The translations under genes and the position numbers were made by a program. From Petrosia ficiformis (lineage: Eukaryota; Porifera; Demospongiae; Haplosclerida; Petrosiidae), in contig OX345637.1 in NCBI GenBank assembly GCA_947044365.1, positions 6,783,201-6,847,200 on the forward strand: a stretch of 64,000 nucleotides of DNA, in the 5' to 3' direction. Below the pieces are notes generated by a model, which made no database searches, was not told where the DNA came from, and saw only the letters and a list, made by a program, of their open reading frames with translations. Below, piece by piece: positions 36,728 through 48,060 of this stretch (positions are counted from its first letter, which is position 1; every line of letters starts with the position of its first letter).

Positions 36728-38179
36728 ATGATAAAATACATAAATATTGGCGTGTCTGTACTTACAATTTCCATCATATTATTCTTACTAGCATATTTGA
36801 GTTGGTTTTCAAAATATGACAGCACGGAAAGAGAATTCACAATCATGCAAATTCCAGTAGTATATTCATTGAATTGTGTAGGTACAAATTGTGGAACTAA
36901 TGTGAGTCAGAATCCTAATGATAATCAGCTACAGAAATTACCTAATGAGACTAAGTACAAACCAAGGCCAATAAATAGATTCAATAACCTTTACAACAGT
37001 AGCAGTAGTAATCAGCTCTACCAATTCATCTCACCTGTTCATCCTTCACCTCTGAAAGACAGATGGACACATGTAGCACCTCATACACAAGCCTGGCGTA
37101 CTGCATATTATGATAATCGATCTTGGTCATTTGGTGGTCCTTCTGTTATAACTATTGTGATTCATGATGAAACATATAAACAATTACCCAAACTTTTCTG
37201 TAATGTTGTATATTCCAATGGTAAGAAGATATGCCTGAAGGACTCACCAAAATGGTATAAGTTTGGTACATATAAACAAAAACCAATTGAGATTAACCTC
37301 ACTTTTGATGTTGTGTGCAAGTTACCAACTCATGACATACCAGAGTATGTATTTTTGAGTCCTAATAAAGACTGTTCTGCCGGTTCAGCATACATACCAC
37401 TTTATAATAACAGACCAAAGAAGAAGGTCCCTTTTGCAGTTTGTCTGCATACAGCGTTATTTGATCAAACAGACAATGAGAGAATAGCAGCCTGGATTGA
37501 GATGAATAAAGCATTAGGAGCGGAATTAATTTCAATATACTATCAAGACTCACCTAAAAATATAACAGAAACTGTACAGAAATATGTAGATGAAGGTCTA
37601 GTGGAAGCTCTGGACTGGAAGCTTAACATCAGTGAAAAATATATCCGAGGAAGAGGACAACTAGGTGTCATAAATGACTGTTTCTTTCGTACATTTCGTA
37701 GAGCAGAATATATAGCATTTCATGATATTGATGAGGTGATAGTACCTCACAAACACCCTACATGGCATGGACTGATGAAAGAGATTGACAGACCTGAAAG
37801 AACACAGTTTCGTTTCTGTAACTCCTTTTGGCATGATGTGAAAAACACTGTTCCTGGTTCTGATGTAAAGCAGTTTGGATGTTCTAACTTTACCAAAGTT
37901 CCTATAATGTTTAAACGTACAACTCGCACCGTGACACCTTGTAAAACTGGCCGTTGGAAGAATATCATAAAACCAGAAGGAGCAGTGAGGGTTGGAATTC
38001 ATGGATTGTATGCCATGGCAAAGGGCTATTCAAAGTATGATGTGCCAGAGGAACTAGGATTAATGCATCATTATCGACCAGCTGATTATGCCTACAAAGA
38101 AAAGCAAAAAGAAGATCTTGTTATGAGTAAATATGTTTCAGAGGTAATGCAAGGACTGAAAGAGAAGCTATGCAGCTAG
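36728..38179 (+). CDS. GT92 (DUF23) family glycosyltransferase, intact single exon
   Basis: This is an uninterrupted 483-residue frame from an ATG. Residues about 6-27 are a hydrophobic anchor after a short basic start, giving type II topology and a probable Golgi location. A stem region rich in N, S, P and Q follows. The GT92 core spans residues about 230-475, with AWIEMNKALGAELI, HDIDEVIVPHKHP (a DxD-like metal/nucleotide-sugar site) and GLMHHYRPADY near the end. Known animal GT92 enzymes add galactose to N-glycan core fucose; the specificity here is unknown. There are no coding introns. A possible acceptor (ccctatag) lies just upstream of the ATG, so a 5' UTR intron is possible. A 5'-truncated paralogue is at 20034-20867 and a divergent intact one at 49822-51237 on the minus strand. 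Confidence 0.9.
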   Translation: MIKYINIGVSVLTISIILFLLAYLSWFSKYDSTEREFTIMQIPVVYSLNCVGTNCGTNVSQNPNDNQLQKLPNETKYKPRPINRFNNLYNSSSSNQLYQFISPVHPSPLKDRWTHVAPHTQAWRTAYYDNRSWSFGGPSVITIVIHDETYKQLPKLFCNVVYSNGKKICLKDSPKWYKFGTYKQKPIEINLTFDVVCKLPTHDIPEYVFLSPNKDCSAGSAYIPLYNNRPKKKVPFAVCLHTALFDQTDNERIAAWIEMNKALGAELISIYYQDSPKNITETVQKYVDEGLVEALDWKLNISEKYIRGRGQLGVINDCFFRTFRRAEYIAFHDIDEVIVPHKHPTWHGLMKEIDRPERTQFRFCNSFWHDVKNTVPGSDVKQFGCSNFTKVPIMFKRTTRTVTPCKTGRWKNIIKPEGAVRVGIHGLYAMAKGYSKYDVPEELGLMHHYRPADYAYKEKQKEDLVMSKYVSEVMQGLKEKLCS

Positions 38180-39389
38180 GTGATAAAATATATCATCATT
38201 CACATGTATTACCTGACTATAATAATAATAATTATTATAATGTCTATTAATTCTTTTGTTAAAGTAAATATATTTTAACGGTCTACTATAAAAAAAAATA
38301 CAGAACACCATTTCCTAATACAGTTCTCATAATACTGCATTGTGACTTTTAGTTAACTAAACTATAACTAAATTACATAACTGAAAATTTGCCAATAATG
38401 GACACTTTTAGTTAGTTAACTACTAAACCCCTTTTAGTAAGCCTAATAGAATTTTGTGTTAATTAAACTATAACTAAACTAAAAGTTTGCTAAACTAGTC
38501 ATACTATAACTATAACTATAACTATAACTAAGAGTAAACGTAGTCATTTCTGTCAATCTAAAACAACACTACAGCATACATATTTGTCAGGCTTTGCTGC
38601 AGCTTACACTATTGTCTATAAATGCACAAATATGGTTGGCTTTCAGATATGTGCAACTGATGATTGTAAAGCTACATTCGACCGTAACACTTTTTGGTTG
38701 AATGTATCTTGCCCATGAATGCATGTGAAAGATTGTAAACATAAATATATTATATAGATGATGATCAAATTTGATATAAGCAATTTGCACATCTTGAATT
38801 ATGAAACATACATAGGTGTATAGGTTGTATATACTATAGGGTAATTGTTGTATAGGTACAACACTAGTATAGTAGTACACTGTCAATAATTGGTTATTTC
38901 AACATAGTTTTGGTTATAATTATGTTCATTATAACTCTTGCACTTGGCCCCTATGTGTCTATGTTGTGGCCATACAAATATGGACTCAGTTTGAACACCT
39001 GTTAATGCTTTGTTTATAGTAAAAAGTTCTTGTTTGTTAAAGCAGTTCGGTAAGCTGAAAGCAGATGATTTTATATCTTATACCTTTGACTATATATGTT
39101 AATTACAATCCAGGCTGCAATTCTCTCACAATCTGTTTACTCGAATAATGCTTTGTACAGGACTTTTTTCTATGGTCCGTTACTATAAAGAGGTATGTAT
39201 GCTCAACTGGCCGAATAATCTTCATTGGAGCTCAAGAATATATACTCTCACATGTCATAACTTGATAATCTGCACACATCATATGCCAGATTAATCTCAT
39301 TTGGTTTTTGCATGCAAGTGCCAAATTTAATTCATTTTGATGGCTCTTTCAGGCAAATTTCAGTACCATTAGAGTACAAAGTATAGTTA

Positions 39390-39435
39390 AGGAGTGAATC
39401 ACAATAGGTACAACAGAAGGACCACCAGATGACGA
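39390..39435 (-). pseudogene. Short GT92 gene relic
   Basis: The minus strand encodes SGGPSVVPIVIH, matching FGGPSVITIVIH of the intact gene at 36728 both in protein and in DNA (ggtggtccttctgtt is shared). Matching sequence fades on both sides. It lies just downstream of the IFT46 stop and is in inverse orientation to the intact gene. Only a fragment is seen, so the call rests on one short block. Confidence 0.5.
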
Positions 39436-39707
39436 AGATCGATCATCATCATCAATCTCAGCCTCATTCCAATGTTAAATATACTTTAAAAATATATTTT
39501 AGTATTAATTCTAATTAGTTCACGTTACTAAACATTTTTCAAGAACTAAAAGTAAAAATGATGCACTATAATACCTTATCTCTCAACACCTGTGGCATTC
39601 AAGTGATCGAGCATATGCATGATTAGGTGTCAATTCCACATGGGTATATATTTTAGCAATATCAATATTAATTTTTTAAAAACTATGAATAAAGATATGC
39701 AGAGTGG

Positions 39708-42700
39708 CTATTGTAGCTTTGAAGGTGAATTGTCAATAGTAGGACCTAATGTATTGAAATGTTGTGAATTTTTGAACTCCATGTATAATGAGAACAGAAC
39801 ATGAAGGGAATGGATCCGATTACCATGAACTGGAATATCCAGTAGAGCTAAATGTACAAGAGAATAAACACTGAATACTCGTTAGTAATTAAGCTATATA
39901 GGAAATATACATGTACGTGTATTATAATAATGTGGAATTGGTAATTAACTGGCAAAGGTTGAGCTGGCAAGCTAAATTAGTTGGATCCAGATAATTGTCC
40001 TAGGATAAAGTGAAGATCTGCATTTTGGCTATCGTATTTCCTTGATTAAGTGCCGCAGCTACTATTCTCATCTTGGGCTACTGGGTGTAGGCTACTATTT
40101 GAGGATGATTATTATTTGAGGACGGTGTTTAAAAAGGAAATACGGTATATTCTTAGGGCAGGGTAGATCCAAAGGTTCCCCCTACATTATGTCATGATAT
40201 ACATGTACAAGTACTATGTTTCACATTAATTGTGATATCAACAGAACAGTACAATGCATTCAGGGTCTTACCACATAGTATATCCACATATTGCTTGAGA
40301 TCACAGTCTAGTTCAGCATTAGGTAAACCAATCTATTTTGCATTAGAACATAATGCATGTAGTTAATAATCAAGTTTATATAACAGGTCAATGATGATAA
40401 TTACCACCCATACTAGTAGCTAATTCATTGGTTTTATTGACCAAAGTACAGGTTGCATGCCTGGGCACATAATGATTTTACTTGTTCATGTACATGTACA
40501 TAACTAAAGGTCATTCATGTTCACCATGACCTCAGAAAAATGTTTATAACTTTAGTTTGGAATGACTAACAATCTTTTCACCTGCACCATTTTCATATAA
40601 TAGTCCTTTCTGTTCTTTTTTGTGTATGTCAAATTTCAATCCATTGCTTCATTATAGAGTTATAGTATAATCATGTATTAATTAACCTTAATACATTATA
40701 TGACATGACATATAAAGTCATCACATCATAATTTTGAGGACATCGTGAATGTGAACAGACTATGCATACATTGTATGTACATACATAAAGAGTAGACAGG
40801 TCTGTGTTCTCAATAGAATTTTAGCAGTTAGTGGTACAAGTACATTCATAATTTACAATTCAGTAATTAGAATAGTTTACTTGTAAATCAATTACATAGT
40901 AAATTATGTGAGGAGATGGTTGTGCAACTATTGGCACAAATAGTTTTAAAGGTGGTGCAGCTCTACCATCACATTGTCAATAATTACCAAATTGGATGGT
41001 AATCATAATGAATTGCTTCCGATATTGACTGGAACCATCCATAGGTACATAAATGTACTCGGGGTGTCATATAGGATTTGTAGTCAGCAGGGGGGAAAGT
41101 ACAATACATATTCATAAAAGCACTGTGAATCCAAGTACTCATCCCCTGAATGAAACCCATGCTTTAATACATACCTCTTTCAGAACATCTTCAAATTCTG
41201 TTGGCCACTCCTGCATAAGTGTCTCAATGTCTGGCATGTTCCTTCACAAATGGAAATACAAATTAGTAACAATATATTAGCTATACAAATTATTATGTAC
41301 TTTGAATAGTGTACATTGGTAGCTGGTTTCTGTCTGTGTAGTTCCCTGTGTGAGGTAATAATCAATAATTACACATTATTACAGAGGCTATACATAATCA
41401 CTAGATTACTTTATGTTGTCAATCCAGCTATCTAATGATTTGCTGTTCTTCTCTGGATCCTGTATGCTATGAACAGGCTATATGGAGGAAGTGAAATAAA
41501 ATATACATACTACTTATAATTAGTATAAATATTTTATTCTAAGTTCACTGATCGGGAATTTAGCGACTATAGTCAGCCACCTTGTTTCAGTGTAAAACAT
41601 AGGATGCTTCCTGGACTGATGATGTAATTCCATTGAGCCACACTGGGCTCTAAGATGGTAGAAGTCTTCTCTACTTATAATTAGTGATGCACCAATAAGA
41701 GATTTTACCAATATTCTGTCTACCAATAACCAATAACGATTCGATGTTCTGTCTATATAGTCTTTCAATGAAAATGAGCAATTTCTCAATAATTATAAGT
41801 ATCATGAAAACAATTAATGATGACAAGAAATGACATTATTAGTACATTTTTTTACACTAAATCTTTCAGAAATAACCGATACCAATATTAAAAATAATGG
41901 CCAATAATGACCAATACCAATTACCGATCTGATTATCAGTGCATCACTACTTATAATTAAATTACATGTAAGGAGGATATTATTTATACAACATAAATAC
42001 ACACTATATAATTATATATAATCAGTACAAGTATAATCATTATTCCTCACAGCAGGCTTGTCTAGAGATTGTTTTGCATGTGTTCTCAGTTGTAGATCAA
42101 GCACATGTGGATCTGACTGTTTAGTTGAAGGTTCGTCCAGTAATGTTAGTCCTAAGTTATCAGACTTACTATCAGGACGTGTTACCTGGAAAAGGAAATG
42201 TTACCATTAAAAAAAAAAAAAGAAGTTAAAAGCAAATGAGAGTGGAAACTATTGGTAAATATGATATGTAGTTATGAATGCTCCACTCATACTGAGAAGC
42301 TACTAAATCCTATGGCTTAAGTGTCCATGTAAATGATATTGTAAGATTTAATCATTGAATAGGATGCACATACATGTAAATATATGCAAGCATATCGTGT
42401 TTTTGATAAGCTTATATGGTGCACCATTGGCCCAAAGAACTCTTCTTATTTTGCACTGCACAGTTCTCTCTTTGGGCCAGATGGAGCAGTTAACTATGAT
42501 TATATTGTCACTAACAGCATTAACTACTTGTTAATTGGCTCAAGATGTATTCCCAATGGTACACACACTAACCATTGTTGAACCAATTTGGCCCATGCTT
42601 CAAAACGTTATCAAAAACTCTGATGCATATACATGTACTACGATATCTTTCTAAATGTAATTGAAGGCAGACACTCATATAGGAATGAAAAACTATGTAG

Positions 42701-44842
42701 CTTTATATATACAAAGTAATTATTGATATCTCACTTTCAGGAAGGCATCAATATCTCCTATAGCAGGTACATAGTCTGGAATGAAAGGCATCATACGAGT
42801 TTCCAGACTAATGCTTTGAGGAGTGTAACGTGTGATATACTGGAAGAGGTCTTTAACCTCATCGCCAATTTGTAGGTGATCATAGTCAGAAGGATCATAG
42901 CCACTATAATAAAATATGTAATAGTTATAACACACTTTACTGTGATTATGTCTTTTAATTAGCACACGCAAGGGCAGGTCAATAAAGGTTGAGTTTACAT
43001 CATGCACGAGCCAAAGGCAAGTGCATTATGTAAATGAGACCTTTATTGACCATCCAAGTGCTACACTGAAACACACAATGCACTGTCAAGTGTGTTCTAA
43101 GTGATTTATTGACAATCTGGTAAGCCACTGTTGTTGGAGCTGCTTCGTTAGTAGAGGTGAGCAAACTGTGCAATAACTAACTTATTGCATGCAAAAGTGA
43201 GCAATAAGTGATTTAATGTTCAATCATGTGACGGATTATCTGTGTTCTCATTGGCCATAGGTTACATGATCAGCAACAAGTTGCAGATTTAAATACATAT
43301 ACAGCATATACCAACAAAATTTCACCATATAGTACAGTTAATTACTCAGTAGTTTCATTTTCACACTACAATAGTTCAACAGTAGTTTTGATAGTAATTG
43401 GTGTACTTGTCATTTCAACACTGCAGTAGTGAGATAGTAATTACTGACTGTACTGACAGCAGAACTAAAGTAATTACTGTCACTATATGGTGATGACATA
43501 TACATGTAGTAAGTTGGCATACATGTGGAAAATCAAGTTTCTATCTGGCTACAAAATGGTTAATACTATAGCTATAAATGGAGCTATAATTACTTACATG
43601 TACATGTACATATATGTTATCAACAAACTCTACGTACCCTACTAAAGTCCTTTGAATATGATTTTGTCCATCTTGTTCCTCTTCTTCCTCACTGTCCCCA
43701 TCATGACTTTCTTCATCTTCCTCTTCGTCTTCATCATCGTATATCATCTGATTCATTCTTCCTCCCTTCATTCTACTACTTCCATCTACTTCACCACTGA
43801 CATCATTGGTCTGCCCAGCCAAAGTATAAGAAGGTTGTTGTTGTGTGTATGTATAAGAGTCTGCAGAAATAATGATTTCATGGTATATAAAGCATCTCAC
43901 ATTATTAAGTTTACATATTTCTATTGACTAAAGTGTACTTTGTGAGTGAAGTTTTCTGTACTTTGAATGTATTACACAGGATAATACCTTAAATTAGTAC
44001 TATGCTGTCACATACAAATGTAAAGGGAATTCACAAACTACAGTACAAAGTACTACAATACAACTTATAAGTACAGTTGACTATCACCTTATTAAAGTGT
44101 AGCTGCTATCATAGTATGTAAGCTTAGGTACTGTATAGTAATTATAATTCATGTAATATACACATATAAATCATGATTAGGAGGCATATATAACAGATTT
44201 ACCACCTGTTGTACATGTATAAGAGGAGATCTATGTGAATATAATTTTTTGATGTACATAAGGCTGAGGAGTATATCTATAAACCAAGCATGTCCAATGG
44301 TGCCATGTTCTGTCATACATGTAACTCCAATGAGTAATGCCAAGTACATGTGTAACTCTGACAATCTCGAAAATCATTGTCTTCTCTTCTGCATTTCAGT
44401 TCATCCCCTAGTGTGGGTGTCCATACATTCTTGTAGCAGTAAGCTGGTTGTATTAAAAGTGCTTGCACGCGTACATTTTGGCCAATAAACCCCACCCACA
44501 CATAAAGTTTATTAATAAACCATCAAAATTAACTCAGTAAACTTTAAATTTTCCCTGTTTCAGGCGAAACAGCCAATGTTTTGTTCCGCCAATATTTCCG
44601 GCTATACAGTATTAGGAATACTCATTAAGAGGCAGGGCTCCTGATCCAAATGGTTGAAGCCATGTCAAGACCATACCTCTATAAATTTTTAACAAAGAAT
44701 CGCGTGTATATATATATATATATATATATATACCTTGCTGATCAGTAGTTAATACTCTAGGTGTGGGATTGTTGCTGGTAATCTCCTCACCATCACTAAC
44801 CTCTACACTCTCATCATATGGTTGGTTGTGAACAACTTTAAC
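39708..44842 (-). CDS. IFT46: Intraflagellar transport protein 46 (IFT46), first exon missing
   Basis: Nine exons join in phase: 44842-44734, 43860-43638, 42903-42735, 42185-42051, 41477-41410, 41345-41301, 41241-41175, 40332-40272 and 39847-39708, ending in TAG. They give 338 residues, against roughly 300 for the animal protein. The N-terminal part is strongly acidic (runs of D/E encoded around 43660-43740), as in known IFT46. Diagnostic blocks include LFQYITRYTPQ, PFIPDYVPAIGDIDAFLKV, LDEPSTKQSDP, MPDIETLMQEWP and HSLHVLFSLYMEFKNSQHF. IFT46 is a core subunit of the IFT-B train and is needed for cargo such as outer dynein arms to enter cilia. The exon at 44842 starts in phase 0 and has no credible ATG, so at least one 5' exon lies upstream, probably beyond the transposons at 44972-46483. 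Introns hold a hAT MITE (41682-41949) and a dispersed repeat (42398-42617). Confidence 0.93.
40505..40757 (+). repeat. Dispersed repeat family F, copy in IFT46 intron
   Basis: aaaggtcattcatgttcacc to gaggacatcgtgaatgtgaac, the partner of 14738-14958. Confidence 0.65.
41682..41949. mobile_element. hAT-like MITE with perfect 8-bp target duplication
   Basis: The ends TAGTGATGCACCAATAA and (complement) TAGTGATGCACTGATAA are flanked by CTTATAAT at 41674-41681 and 41950-41957. It lies in an IFT46 intron and has no coding capacity. Confidence 0.85.
42398..42617 (+). repeat. Dispersed repeat family E, copy in IFT46 intron
   Basis: This is the partner of 4893-5097 (shared: caccattggc, cttcttatttt, atgtattccca, ccatgcttcaaa). 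The right portion is about 70-80% alike by eye. Confidence 0.65.
42960..43064. repeat. Foldback repeat in an IFT46 intron
   Basis: The arms aggtcaataaagg...catgcac and gtgcat...acctttattgacc are inverted around gagccaaaggcaa. Confidence 0.6.
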
Positions 44843-45025
44843 CTGTACAATAGGGGGGAATAAGAAATCACAATAAATTCATAAGCTCTCACTTTGTCTA
44901 GATCCATAAAGCTAGTTTGTTATTCAGTTGCCTCGGGTTACACATAATATCACGTGATCTAATGTCATTGTTAGAGGTGGGCGATACCAGATATTTCATT
45001 TCGATAGTCGATACCGATACCGAGT

Positions 45026-45666
45026 TAGTCTCGTACCCAGACTGTCACGCCCCATGGCGAAAAACAGTCTGGTAACTTGGGCAAACATTCCTGGCGCAGT
45101 GACGTTTATTACAGAGAAAACGAAATAACCAATCAGATTTCAAATATTAGTACGAATCATGTGATTAACTCTTGAATAGGTGTCATTAGGTGACTGGAAA
45201 TACTTAAAGATGGCGTTCCCTTTAGAAGCTATAGAAGATGCTTTAAAAATGGCTATTTCTCAAGCAGGATATAACAGTCTCGTGTGAACAACACGAAACA
45301 ATGATTAACTTTGTAAGGGGTAAAGATGTTTTTGTTTCTCTCCCGACTGGGGCTGGAAACAAAAACAACAGTCATAAAACACTTTCTACAAAAAAAGGAT
45401 TTATCTGGTAGTACTATTTTGGCTCTCTGAAGAAAGTTCCAGACGCCGAAAATATTAAAACTAGTAGAAGTAGCTATGATCACTCTTCTTCCACTGCAGG
45501 GACGCTGAAGTTGTCCACAAATAAAACACAACTCTAACTACGCCATATTATTACAAACACCTGTCATGTGATGAAAACGCGGTGTAACGTCACTGCGCCA
45601 GGAATGTTTGCCCAAGTTACCAGACTGTTTTTCGCCATGGGGCGTGACAGTCTGGGTACGAGACTA
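45026..45666. mobile_element. Mutator-like (Pack-type) element with 81-bp perfect inverted repeats
   Basis: TAGTCTCGTACCCAGACTG begins an 81-bp terminal repeat (45026-45106) that is repeated without mismatch in inverse orientation at 45586-45666. ATACCGAGT flanks both sides (45017-45025, 45667-45675), a 9-bp target duplication, and the uninterrupted sequence exists in the second hAT-like copy near 46035. Long terminal repeats plus a 9-bp duplication fit Mutator-like elements. No transposase is present; the interior carries a helicase-like gene fragment. Confidence 0.8.
45210..45360 (+). pseudogene. RecQ-helicase-like gene fragment captured in the 641-bp element
   Basis: It starts MAFPLEAIEDALKMAISQAG, then a frameshift near 45285, then MINFVRGKDVFVSLPTGAGN, where LPTGAGN aligns with the Walker A motif (LPTGxGKS) of RecQ-type helicases and the preceding residues with their motif 0/I spacing. 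The Walker lysine is replaced and the frame is broken, so it is not functional. Sequence after 45360 is not recognisable. Confidence 0.6.
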
Positions 45667-47250
45667 ATACCGAGTAGTTTTTGGATTGGTATCGAGTACT
45701 TTAACGAGTACTGTTCAAGTGCGCATGCGTAGCAACGTTAATCGACTATAAAGTTAATAAAAATTAATAATTATCAATATCTTGATTATCTTCCGTCTTG
45801 AAATGGTCCCAGCAGGGCACTCCTTGGTCTTGATGCAGCTGAATAAAGTGGTCAAGTGCATGCAGCAGCTGAATAATGTTAATAATTGGTTACTAATTTC
45901 GATTAATTAGTACTTTGTAAGGGGCGTGACTGTCAAATATGACGCCATTTGGAGGTGTGGTTTCAATACTCGATACCTGGATTTGGTATCGATTAGAGGT
46001 GGGCGATACCAGATATTTCATTTCGATACCGATACCGAGTAGTTTTTGGATTGGTATCGACGGTATCGAGTACTTTAACGAGTACTGTCCAAGTGTGCAT
46101 GCGTAGCAACGTTAATCGACTATAAAGTTAATAAAAATTAATAATTATCAATATCTTGATTATCTTCCGTCTTGAAATGGTCCCAGCAGGGCACTCCTTC
46201 CCAGTCCTTGGTCTTGATGCAGCTGAATAATGTTAATAATTGGTTACTAATTTCGATTAATTAATACTTATTAAATATTAAAAGGGGCGTGACTGTCAAA
46301 TATGAGGTCATTTGGAGGTGTGGTTTCAATACTCGATACCTAGATTTGGTATCGATAGCCAGTATCGCTCGTGTAGTATCGAGTATTTGAGTACTTTGGT
46401 ATCGTATCGCCCACCCCTAGTATCGATACCCAGTATCGCTCGTGTAGTATCTGAGTAGTTTGGTATCGTATTGCCCACCCCTAGTCATTGTCTGACTATA
46501 ATTATAAGTTTTTTATAACTAATATCAGGAGCGCATGCATGAACCCCGCCGAAGGCGGGGAAGGAACGTACAACTGACGCTAGTCTAGTCTGTGTCAACC
46601 TTTGAATGCCCAATATATTATATGGGCAAACACTAAGCAAACAAGGCGGAGGCGCTAAGTGGCTGATGATACACAAACTTATTAAAAATTCACCGACAAA
46701 CCGCGCCCAATGCACGTCAGTGTTGCCAGATTGGCACAATTAGTGCTAAATTTAAGCACTGGAAATTGTTTAGCACTTTCTTAGCACATTTTAAAAGCAT
46801 TTGGAACTTTTTTTAGCATTGTGTCTAAATTATGTCTATACCATTGATAATTAATTATATTCATGCTGCAGTGATGATGTAACTATGATCAGTGATTCAG
46901 TATGATGTTCATAGTTCATACACTATCCAGCTGTAAACTAAACTTGCATGACTGGCATTGACTGCAGACTGAGCATAGTTAGTTACTTAGTTACTAAGCA
47001 ACTCAGTAGTCAGTACAGGCTGTACAGCTGTAATTCTGGTAATTCTGTAAACATAGAGGACGAAAGCAGCTGTTTCAGTTATGTGTCTTCTCAGTGACTC
47101 AACCACTGAAGAAATAACTAGCACGGTATGTTTGAGCCAGCGTCTAAGAAACTAAAAGTATGTTTGCATTCCCATTCAGTAATAAATTATGACTGTTTGT
47201 AATGTAGGTCTCAGGCTCTGGCAAAAAGAGTAAAGGTCAAGTTAAGATTT

Positions 47251-47362
47251 TAATGCAGATGCTGAAAGGCTGTTTTCAGCTGTTGCACTCATCAAGAGCA
47301 AATCACAAAATCGTCTAAATACAGATACAGTCACTGCTCTTTATCAAGTTATTAGCATTTGA
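47251..47362 (+). pseudogene. hAT transposase C-terminal dimerisation fragment
   Basis: The plus strand encodes NADAERLFSAVALIKSKSQN followed by RLNTDTVTALYQVISI and a stop. Its AERLFS...IKS...RL pattern is the signature of the hAT-family dimerisation region. Only the last ~37 codons are recognisable; upstream sequence is out of frame. Confidence 0.55.
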
Positions 47363-47444
47363 AAACACATTATGAATATGATTATCTCAAGTACTTTCGT
47401 TCGACGAAGGTTGACACAGCTCCTTGGGATTCATGCGCTCCTAC

Positions 47445-48060
47445 TAATCTATAGAGAGAAGCCCAGCTAACATCCCATAGAGATAGACATAGAATGAGCC
47501 TGTAGTGTACTACAATTAGTAGGTACTATGCATGCCTAGTTTAAACCGCCCAAGGCAATTAGAACAGGAAAGACAAGTACCGGCAGAGAAGAGTCAGAGA
47601 GATGGACAAGAATCAGCTACATAATTAGGCAAGGAGGGAGAAGAGCTTTGGAGACAGTAGTAGAAAGCGTATTCAGGAAATCTTGAGAGAGAGAGACATA
47701 GATGGAAGCGGAAAACACTAACTGATGTAATTATACAGATCTTATAGAGATAGAAACATAGACAAGACTAACTGATATATAAAGAGAAGCCCAGCTAACA
47801 TCTGATAAAGATAGACAAATGAATGAGCCTGTAGTGTACTACACTTACAATGTACTACGATAGTGAATTTGAGAGATCTTTGGATACAGATGGACATAGA
47901 GAGAGAAGACTGTAGTAGAAAAAGAGTTCAGGAGATCTTTGAGACATAGAAAAACATGGACAACACTAACTAATTGAGAAAGAAGCCCAGCTAACATCTG
48001 ATAGAGTTAGACATAGAACGAGAAGACATAGAATGAGAAGACACAGGATAAGTCATGTTG
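47445..48060. repeat. Degenerate repeats with gaagcccagctaacatc
   Basis: gaagcccagctaacatc followed by tagagatagacatagaatgag occurs near 47458, 47786 and 47983, and gcctgtagtgtactacaa near 47500 and 47828. Spacing is irregular (about 200-330 bp). Confidence 0.6.

Larger units (their letters stand above)
32590..39090. repeat. Segmental duplication, copy 2 (intact GT92 locus)
   Basis: This is the partner of 17340-22918. Insertions on this side include the 1.8-kb TA-flanked element. Outside the GT92 gene the segment is non-coding, with several CACTGTAAAAA / TTTTTGCAGTG ends of related small elements (33165, 33718, 38880). Confidence 0.75.
44972..46483. mobile_element. hAT-like non-autonomous element(s), nested, with 8-bp target duplication
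   Basis: The left end TAGAGGTGGGCGATACC and right end (complement TAGGGGTGGGCAATACG) are flanked by GTCATTGT at 44964-44971 and 46484-46491, an 8-bp duplication as expected for hAT. The inside is not one unit: a second copy starts near 45990, ends near 46423, and a third tail follows, so related elements are nested or tandem. Palindromic tatcgat/ggtatcga words fill the sequence. It is interrupted by the 641-bp element at 45026-45666. Confidence 0.75.

Noticed and set aside
37661..38002. Minus-strand ORFs of 73-134 codons opposite both GT92 copies
   Set aside because: They are antisense shadows of a real coding strand and mirror its codons.
43652..43927. Hydrophobic plus-strand ORF resembling a membrane protein
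   Set aside because: It is the antisense shadow of the acidic D/E-rich exon of IFT46.
46485..46739. First IFT46 exon in the minus-strand ORF starting MCQSGNTDVHW
   Set aside because: No ATG-led block with a phase-0 donor matching the exon at 44842 could be found, and the sequence does not resemble IFT46 N-termini.
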